Assembly (NCBI GenBank): GCA_037074705.1
Contig: CM073590.1
Coordinates: forward strand, 238,130,101 to 238,194,100
Length of the DNA: 64,000 bases
Reading direction: 5' to 3'
DNA from: Zhengitettix transpicula
Taxonomy: Eukaryota; Arthropoda; Insecta; Orthoptera; Tetrigidae
This document shows positions 57,159 through 64,000 of the stretch, piece by piece. Made by a program: the position numbers and the translations under genes. Under the pieces are notes generated by a model that worked only from the letters and a program-made list of their open reading frames with translations, ran no database searches and was not told the origin of the DNA. The first letter of the stretch is position 1, and each line of letters begins with the position of its first letter.

Positions 57159-57725
57159 CTGCGAGGGCTATTCTCTCGCAGGCAATACCACCGAGGAATG
57201 TTCTCTCGCAGGCAGAACCTTATAGGAGAGATACGAAGGGGCTGACTTTGGGGATGCCTTTTCCTCTCCGTTTTTGAACTAAGGATCCCACAAGCCGAGG
57301 CACCTCGGCCTGTTCTGAGAGGTGTATGTTCCGGCTCACAGACCTTGGGCATTCGGTAAGAGTTGTTCCCTGTTCGCATTGGAATAGTCAGCCAGCTGCC
57401 TCCTAAACTGGTCGAGGTACGGAGAAGGGAATTCTGCGTCCCCACAGAAAACTCCTCTCTCGCTATAGGAAGGGCGTGGGACAAGTACCCAATGCCCGTC
57501 CTACCTGATGCAGGTTTTTTATGGGTTTTCCCTGCATTACTTTTAGGCGAATGCCGAGTAGGATCCTTAAACTGTAGCCCGGGGGACCCTAGTTAACCCT
57601 TAGCTACCTTCCTCTACCCTTCCGCATCCCCCCTTTCAAATCCCTTCGTATGCTATTAAAGAAGAGTTGCCACCATGTGGATTACCCTCATGTAGCCTGT
57701 TACCATAAAAAATAATAAAAAAATA
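57159..57725 (+). mobile_element. R540, full length with extra head repeat
   Basis: The head has two successive TTCTCTCGCAGGCA blocks (57172 and 57201). The tail is GCCTGTTACCATAAAAAATA. All landmarks are present. Confidence 0.88.
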
Positions 57726-57839
57726 AGTTTCTCCTCAAACACTGCTGCAAGTGTTCCAATCGCTTATCGATCTGTCGAATCACAGATTACGATAGGAAAA
57801 TCTCGACTGGACTGGTAATCGAACGAGGCTCACAGCTTA

Positions 57840-57915
57840 ACTACACAACGTGAGGTCGGTGGTCAGAAGTGAGCGCGGACCTTGGGTTCGATTCCCCGGT
57901 CCCCTCAAGAGTTTT
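57840..57915 (+). repeat. Possible tRNA-derived SINE remnant
   Basis: GGTTCGATTCC at 57885-57895 is a perfect B-box match, within ACCTTGGGTTCGATTCCCCG. The A box is not clear (GTGAGGTCGGTGGTCAG). No acceptor-stem pairing is visible, so it is not a tRNA gene. Confidence 0.4.
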
Positions 57916-60163
57916 TTATCCCCTATGTTTTAAATAACTTTCACAGCCTCCAGGACTGAGGTTGACTGAAAGCATTCCTTCAATTCTTGAACAGAGTAAC
58001 TGTGACGTAATGAGTTACCAGTCTTACACTTTCGAGACTCAGTATATTTTACACTAGTACCGTCTCTTATACAGTAATTTTTTAATGGACTCTCATCGGA
58101 AAGACCTGAAATCCTCATAAAAGTAGTTTTCGTATTTTTATCCCCAGACGGAAATGAAAGCTACGTAGGAAGTTAACAGGCTGTTAAATAAAACATAATA
58201 AAAGGACTAGACCAATAAAAACACTTTGTAGCTATCCAAAATATATATATATTTCACCAGTTATCAGACATGGGGGGGTTTCAAAATGGCGACCATTGTT
58301 AGACGACACTGTGCTCTGTATTTCCATTTTTCTGTGACAACCCACTCATTCCTTTCCCTTGAAGACGGACAATGTTTTTTATAAACGTCGTAACTACCCT
58401 GTTTGTGGGACTAAATTCAAAAAAAAACCTGAAAAATAGGAACATTTCCGATATTTTGAAATTAATTCGTCACATCGAAAGAGGACTCCGGTTCTTCTCG
58501 TCAGAGAAATCAGTCATCAGGCTAATTTTAATGTGATATCGTGGGTACAATTTTTAGTTCAATATGTTTCAGGTGCGTCTTCGGAAGACTCCCGCATCAA
58601 TCTTGGAGCCCCAGTTTTCTAAGCGCACTACTTTCTTTCGGGGTAGCACAGTTCCGTAAATTACAGTCACCAAACTGCAATAAAGTTAACAGGCTGCAAA
58701 TAGCCGCAATAAAAATAGAGAATCAATACACGGTCGCGACCAGTCGAACCAAGAATGTTGATGAGGGGGGAAAGGGGGGGTTCCTAGAAACTTATACGTA
58801 TTGCCTTTGGTATGACTATTTAAATTGTCCACTCACGACATCTATGAACATCTGTTCAGTTCAAATTAAGATCAACACGTATTTAAAACCTCCGGGCCTA
58901 TGACGATACTTCACGAAGTATAAGGTAAGAAGAATGCCCCACGAAGACTCCAATCGTACAGGTTCAGCCTTTTATTTACGTAATTGGCAAGTTCCATAAA
59001 TACATTAAAGAACTAAATACATAATTATAAACTAGATTGTTGAGAGATAATTTGTAAATATTTTAATGAAAATGTCTAATAAATAATTATCATATTTCTA
59101 TAGATACCGATTCTCTTATTTGATGCTGAAGAATAAAAGTTTTGAATGACGCTGAGATAAAAAAAAAAGTTCTAACCTGATTTTCTATGGAGCATACGAA
59201 AAATATTATCTCTGCCTAAAAGCAACTATTGCCATTAAATTGTATTCCGTAAATAATTAAATTATTTTGTCATTAATATTTATATATCGCTGCTAAATAT
59301 AACCTGTAATACGGATCATCAGAATTAAGTATATCCATTAAACATTCAGGAATGTGAAGAAAGACAAAAATAATTATGTTGACGACTTCAATTTATTGCA
59401 TATATTTAAATTCATATCAATGCCGTCGTTTCATATTTTAATAACAATTTTTAAAAAAATTTCTGTTGTGATTTTTTGAAGTTAAAAACTTATATACGAG
59501 CAGCGATACTGTGAGATAGACAACCCGTCGTGTAACTGCAGTGACGTCACATCATGACGTCAACGTCCCCGATGAAAAAATCAGAAGCAGCCACGCTAAA
59601 AACATTTTCCTACCAATAAGGGTAATGATTAATTAATATAAATTGAATAATTGAAAGTAAAAAACAGTAAACAATTGATTAAACTTGTATCCTCATATAT
59701 TAACTTCGATATATTGAAAAAAATATCCTTAATCATAAAATACTGTTTGAATAAATTATATCTGTTTAGCCTAAACAAAATCTCCCTCTTCTTCCACAGA
59801 AAAATAATTTATATTTCAACGTGCGCATAAAATTTAAAACACAGATGTGTTCTTTGTATTATTCGACTTCTGGTGTATTCATTTTTCTCCATTTTTTTTT
59901 TTCGTAATGTACCTCCCTAAAGAATAGTTTCTTCACAGCTACAAGGCCAAATTCAATACTTTTTTCCTTTCGTTAATATTTACTTTTCGTATTTTTTAAT
60001 ATCGTGCAGTAATTTTTTTTATGGTTTCAACCTCTAATTTTTTTTTCATTTTCTGTCGCTCTTCCCCTTTAAGTCTTTCGGTTCTGATTTGAGATCTTAA
60101 GGCCTACATGAGTATCGTTTCTCTGGAGTTTGGTTTTTGCAAAATTCAGGTAGTTTCTTTAAG
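57916..60163. other. AT-rich; two CRE-type palindromes
   Basis: AGTGACGTCACATCATGACG at about 59541-59560 contains two TGACGTCA sites 14 bp apart. A 120-codon plus frame at 58541 matches nothing known. Otherwise nothing is recognised. Confidence 0.35.
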
Positions 60164-60449
60164 GATTTCTGCATGTCTAAGGATACCAAAACTTCATCTT
60201 TATACTTAATTATTTTTTTTAGTGATCTATTACATTCCTGTAATTGTTGTAATGACAGCCCCCCTCCCTCCCCTCCTCCGTCTGTTCTACGTGGTGCTCA
60301 TGTGATACTTCACACGATTCTCCTATTTTTGCGCTTCTTAATGCAGAAAATGTTGCCTCGGTTCACATTGTCCAGTATCTTCAGAACCATGCGGTGACTG
60401 CTTCCAGATTCATCATAATTCTCTCTCTATTTTTTTTTAAGAGAATGTT
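60164..60449. repeat. Left arm of an inverted repeat
   Basis: Reverse complement of 61334-61581 joined to 62370-62416. It keeps an uninterrupted ATAATTAAG where the right arm holds a Helitron. The C-rich block near 60260 (CCCCCCTCCCTCCCCTCCTC) pairs with the G-rich block near 61517. Confidence 0.85.
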
Positions 60450-61333
60450 ATTGCTTATACCACCAGTACGGTTTTTCTAGCTCTTCCAGAATTATTTGTG
60501 TTCTCGTTAAAGCTCGGTTGTTGTCCGTGATAATCGTCTTCCGGCTCCTGCTTTCTTCGTGAGTCCTGGTATATTCATCCCGGTAGTCTTTTTGTCCGCA
60601 TTTTCTCCATAAACAACAATGTCAAATGTTTCATCTTTCAGTTTTTCCTCCCACTGAGATGTTTTCTATTTAAAGACGCTGCCGGGTTTTCACATTTGCT
60701 GTGTGTGTGTGTGTGTGTGTCGTAATTGGTGGTTATTAAACGCCCCCTCGGCCTGGATCACGTACAACGGTGGCTGCAGTGCCGTCATTAGGCCGACCGG
60801 CGCTGTGATTGAATTCGATTGTCCAGGTTAAATCAGGGGTGAAGCGCTGGAAATTGGAAATCCCGCTAATTTCCCTCGGCCACCCTTCTGCATTGCGCCA
60901 CGACGAGTCTTAGAATTGCGACACAGCACGGGCTAAACCTCCCGTGCTTCATTCAACGCAATCCCGCACAACACAATTACTTTGCTGTGCAACCCACACG
61001 TCGTCGTCCGCCCTGTAAACACACTCCTTTAAAATTACACTTTAATTTTTTTTTTGTGTGTGTGTGTGTGTGTATTAAAATTAAACATTCTGACAAACGT
61101 ATAGTAGACAATCGAATTTAACAAAATACGACATAAGTGATGTAATAATTTTATGTAACCAAACAATCATTTAGTCCACATTTGTAGCCAGTAAAAATCA
61201 CGTAATTCTGCACGACTAATGTTTATAGATAATAAATTTATATATTTATATGATGTACAATCTAGTAGACAGATCTATATAATAGTTTCTAACTCCAAGT
61301 TCCATCAACACAACAAAAATATTTTCCGAAACA
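60450..61333. promoter_or_regulatory. Spacer with a GC-balanced island (60660-61030)
   Basis: Between the arms, 60720-61010 is GC-balanced with CGCTGTGATTGAATTCGATT, GGAAATCCCGCTAATTTCCC and GTGCCGTCATTAGGCCG. GT runs lie at about 60702-60720 and 61058-61072. Candidate conserved non-coding DNA. Confidence 0.33.
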
Positions 61334-62416
61334 TAACATCATTCTCTTAAAAAAAATAGAGAGAATTTTGATGAATCTGGAAGCAATCACCGCATTTTTT
61401 TTTGGTCCTGAAGATACTGGACAATGTGAACCGAGGCAACATTTTCTGCATTAAGAAGAGCAAAAATAGGAGAATCGTGTGTAATATCACACGAGCACCA
61501 CGTAGAACAAACGGAGGAGGGGAGGGGGGGAGGTTGTCATTACAACAATTACAGGAATGTAATAGATCACTAAAATAATAATCTATATATATAAAAATGA
61601 ATTGCTGTTCGTTAGTCTCACTAAAACTCGAGAACGGCTGAACGGATTTATCTTATCTTAGTCTTGAAATGTTCGTGAAGATCTAGGGAAGGTTTAAAAG
61701 GCGAGAAAAAATCGAATAATTTCCGGGAAAACCCTAAAAACAGCCCTTTTCTATTTCCCATACAAACGTTTTCTAAATAAAATACAAATCTACACCAGTC
61801 GAGCAATTTTCACCAAATTTCGTACACGTGTTCTTTGCGACCAGGAAACACACACTGTCGGGTTGAGACGCGTCTTCCACCCCCAGAAGCGGGGGTGGAA
61901 ATATTTAAACATACTAAAACAGCCGATATTTGAGTCGGATAAATATTTTTAGGGGTCAAAGATATTGATAGTGTTTCTACCAATGTTATCTGAATACAAT
62001 TTTCATCCCCTACTCCCTGTGAAAAGGACACCCTTCGGGTTTGGGGTGGAGATGCTTTACAGTAAAATAACGCGAATACAACCGAGATTGGAGTCAAATC
62101 AAAGGTTATGGAAGTCACTGTGTTTAGTTACGACATTCAAAATGGCATTTACCCCTCAGATGCAGGGGTAGCGGGGTGCAAATTTTGGAACATGCAAACA
62201 CGGCAGATATTTGCGTTGAAGAAATATTTTTCAGAGTTAATTATAATGATTAGGGTTCGAGTAGCGTTACATAAAAATTGCGCAAAAGCAGCCGAAATTG
62301 GAGTTATATCGGGGGTTATAGATAAATGACATCTCGGGCAACGCCGGGCAACGCCGGGCACCCAGCTAGTTAAGAATAAAGATGAAGTTTTGGTTGTCCT
62401 TAGACATGGAGAAATC
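61334..62416. repeat. Right arm of the inverted repeat, split by a Helitron
   Basis: 61334-61581 and 62370-62416 together match the left arm in inverted order. The Helitron occupies 61582-62369. Confidence 0.85.
61582..62369 (+). mobile_element. Helitron, non-autonomous, family 1, with empty-site proof
   Basis: Starts TCTATATATATAAAAATG and ends CCGGGCACCCAGCTAG, with host A before and T after. Removing it restores ATAATTAAG, as found in the other arm at about 60205-60215. A 10-bp segment (GGGCAACGCC) is duplicated just upstream of the end. It has 788 bp and no Rep/helicase frame, so it must be moved in trans. Confidence 0.95.
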
Positions 62417-62999
62417 TGCAATGAGTGCCCTTTAAATTATATTAATAAACACTCACACACACACACATTAGATTGAACAAAAATCCAACATCCTACTGTC
62501 AATCGTCCCAAAAAAAACTCAAACCTAATTTTTTTCTCGTACTCCCTGACTACAAAATTTCTGCATCACAAATTCATCCAAATTTTTTATCCTGTGTCGT
62601 TTATTTCTTCCTCGTTCGTTCTTCGGGTCCGTTTCAAGTCGATGATAATTGTCCAGCCTGGTTACAAATAGAAATAAATTTTCACTGTAGTTCAGGGAAA
62701 AAGAAAACCTTTAACTTACCCAATATTTAGGTTAAATTAAGAGCTGAAATATTTTATTTTTGTAATTCTGAAATTTTTTTTATTGCTGTTAACTAAACAT
62801 ATTTTTAAAAGAGTTCTCTTGCTTCCTGTATGGGCGATGAGGCAACTAGGGGGATTAATAATATTATGAAACAGGAAGTATTCAGTAAAAAAAAAATTAT
62901 CTCATTAAAAATCGAAGGTTTGTTTTGTTTTTTTATTTTTCGGTTATTTCATCATGTGTGACCATCCTTGAGTAATAAAGTTCGCAGCTTACACAAGCG
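62417..62999. other. AT-rich, no features
   Basis: A short CA run at about 62452-62468. Small ORFs are without recognisable content. Confidence 0.35.
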
Positions 63000-63545
63000 T
63001 CTTGATGACACATGTCCATCCAGTGCGCTTCTCTCTCTCTCTTTTTTCCATCACTCACTCCCTCCCGACGCAATATTTTTAAGTGGGATGTGCAGCCAGC
63101 CCCCGGCACGATATTGAAAAGCTTCGATCAGTGCGATGTAATCCCGTGGACAGCCTCCGGTCCGCATTACACTCTCCAACGAGCCATCCGACTACCAATA
63201 AAAACTCTCATCATCTCATTACGTGAAGCATTACCGGCAATTTTCACACACGCGCTGGTGGCGCACGCTGATTCCGATTATTCAACTATTCTACCCGTCA
63301 AGAAAGAGTCCGACGATCAATTTAATTCGTTTTTCTATCAAACAACGTGCTCGTCCCAGAACTGGTAAATGTCGCACTGTTCTCGGAGAATACTATAAAT
63401 GGCGGCCTCTGATTGTGTTGTCGTAATGGTAACGGCCTGTTCGTTGGACAACCGAAAAGCTTCTCGTCTATTCCATTGTCGGCGGTGAGGAGGCAAACAG
63501 TACGGAATAATAATTGCATCAACTCGGCAATGTTTACTGCATTGT
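63000..63545. promoter_or_regulatory. GC-balanced island, candidate regulatory DNA
   Basis: CpG-containing sequence with no recognised protein. It contains CATCTCATTACGTGAAGC, CAATTTAATTCG and AGAATACTATAAATGGCGGC (YY1-like ATGGCGGC). It ends directly before a hammerhead-like motif. Confidence 0.3.
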
Positions 63546-63590
63546 GCACCTGATGACGTCGTAGGTTGATGACGAAACGTTGTGTTAATT
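63546..63590 (+). ncRNA. Best-matching hammerhead-like motif in the window
   Basis: GCACCTGATGACGTCGTAGG continues with TTGATGACGAAACGTTGTGT. It has the exact CTGATGA, a stem of GTC/GAC (one unpaired C after CTGATGA), C-GAA, then ACGT and T. Outer bases GCAC before the core pair with GTGT after it, with G-T as the last pair. The core order is that of a type I hammerhead ribozyme with a two-pair palindromic helix III. Activity is not shown. Confidence 0.5.
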
Positions 63591-63759
63591 TTTATGTTTT
63601 CTTGATAAAAAAATTTATTTCTCACCTAATTTGGGCTCTGCCTCATGGATAGATACTTAAAATAAACTTTTCTGTGTGCTACTTTCCACCACGACTAATT
63701 GTATCAGCTCAACCGAAGAAATTAAAATATAAAACGTCTGTGTAAAAAGTAAAATAAGA
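63591..63759. other. AT-rich linker
   Basis: No feature is seen. Confidence 0.3.
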
Positions 63760-64000
63760 AGCCAAATAACATCACAAAAACAACGTTCCCTGCAATCCTT
63801 GTTGATTTCGTCAGGTGAAGAGCCATAAATACGACTAATGTTTCGAATTGATTTTGAGTGTTTCTGGTTACGTGTATTAAGTGATCTTTTTGTTTTTCCA
63901 ATGTAGCGTTCGACTCACTCATTGCTCGTACCGCCCCTTTCTTTACTCAAGCCACCTGAAGAAAGCAGCAAGTGTTGCAGAAACTTCGTGTGGTATTTGT
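63760..64000 (-). mobile_element. PLE-derived fold-back element, cut by the window edge
   Basis: Left arm: minus-strand motif at 63782-63818 (CACCTGACGAAATCAACAAG, GATTGC, AGGGAACGTTGT). Right arm: plus-strand motif from 63952 (CCACCTGAAGAAAGCAGCAA, GTGTTGC, AGAAACTTCGTGTGG), running to the window end. Between them is a GIY-YIG remnant (next entry). The layout is the same as at 12499-13055. Confidence 0.72.
63840..63914 (-). pseudogene. GIY-YIG endonuclease remnant of a Penelope-like element
   Basis: Minus-strand frame VERYIGKTKRSLNTRNQKHS followed by KSIRN. YIGKTKRSLNTR is the core of the PLE-type GIY-YIG domain. The Cys-rich lead-in and the KEH block are eroded. The frame then runs straight into the left-arm motif (SSPDEINKDC). 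About 25 codons are recognisable. Confidence 0.72.

Noticed and set aside
57840..57915. A functional tRNA gene
   Set aside because: Only the B box is convincing; no cloverleaf could be drawn by eye.

Overview
The window looks like non-coding-rich nuclear DNA from an insect with a large, repeat-laden genome. Species and order cannot be fixed from the sequence. The evidence is three conserved exons of a LIM-only (LMO/Beadex-type) gene with GT-AG introns, insect-type Helitrons, Penelope-like element (PLE) fragments, LINE fragments, tRNA-derived SINEs and many microsatellites. I see no bacterial genes, rRNA genes, CRISPR arrays or viral genes.

Gene. The only convincing host gene runs on the minus strand. 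Its exons are at 13567-13660 (start codon and first half of LIM1), 13328-13465 (rest of LIM1) and 5902-6027 (first half of LIM2). All junctions are phase 2 and the joined frame stays open. The last exon, which should finish LIM2, was not found and should lie to the left of position 1. The first coding exon begins behind a splice acceptor, so leader exon(s) and promoter lie to the right, possibly far into or beyond the window. The 50 kb to the right is therefore either a very long 5' intron or upstream DNA. It is dotted with GC-balanced islands rich in homeodomain-type TAATTA cores that resemble the regulatory landscape of a developmental gene.

Repeats. (1) A roughly 550-bp retroposon, here called R540, occurs about 20 times whole or in part. 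It has a poly(A) end, 5' truncation and target-site duplications, but no recognisable reverse transcriptase. (2) Seven Helitron copies or fragments of at least two non-autonomous families are present; one interrupts an inverted-repeat arm whose partner arm preserves the empty site. (3) PLE debris includes three GIY-YIG endonuclease remnants. (4) A large set of fold-back elements and tandem arrays (72-bp units at 1-1424, 83-bp units at 43088-44560) carries a recurring RNA-like motif, CTGANGA - stem-loop - GAA-ACGT-H. (5) There are SINEs, LINE tails, large inverted repeats and microsatellites.

Main discovery candidate. The CTGANGA...GAAACGT motif recurs at more than 20 separate loci and in every unit of two arrays. 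Its internal stem changes sequence from locus to locus while staying paired. It resembles a hammerhead ribozyme core with a minimal palindromic helix III. It sits in the terminal inverted repeats of elements that also hold PLE endonuclease remnants. I read it as a PLE-linked, retrozyme-like system built on a variant hammerhead, with the caveat that one to three extra bases flank helix II in every family.
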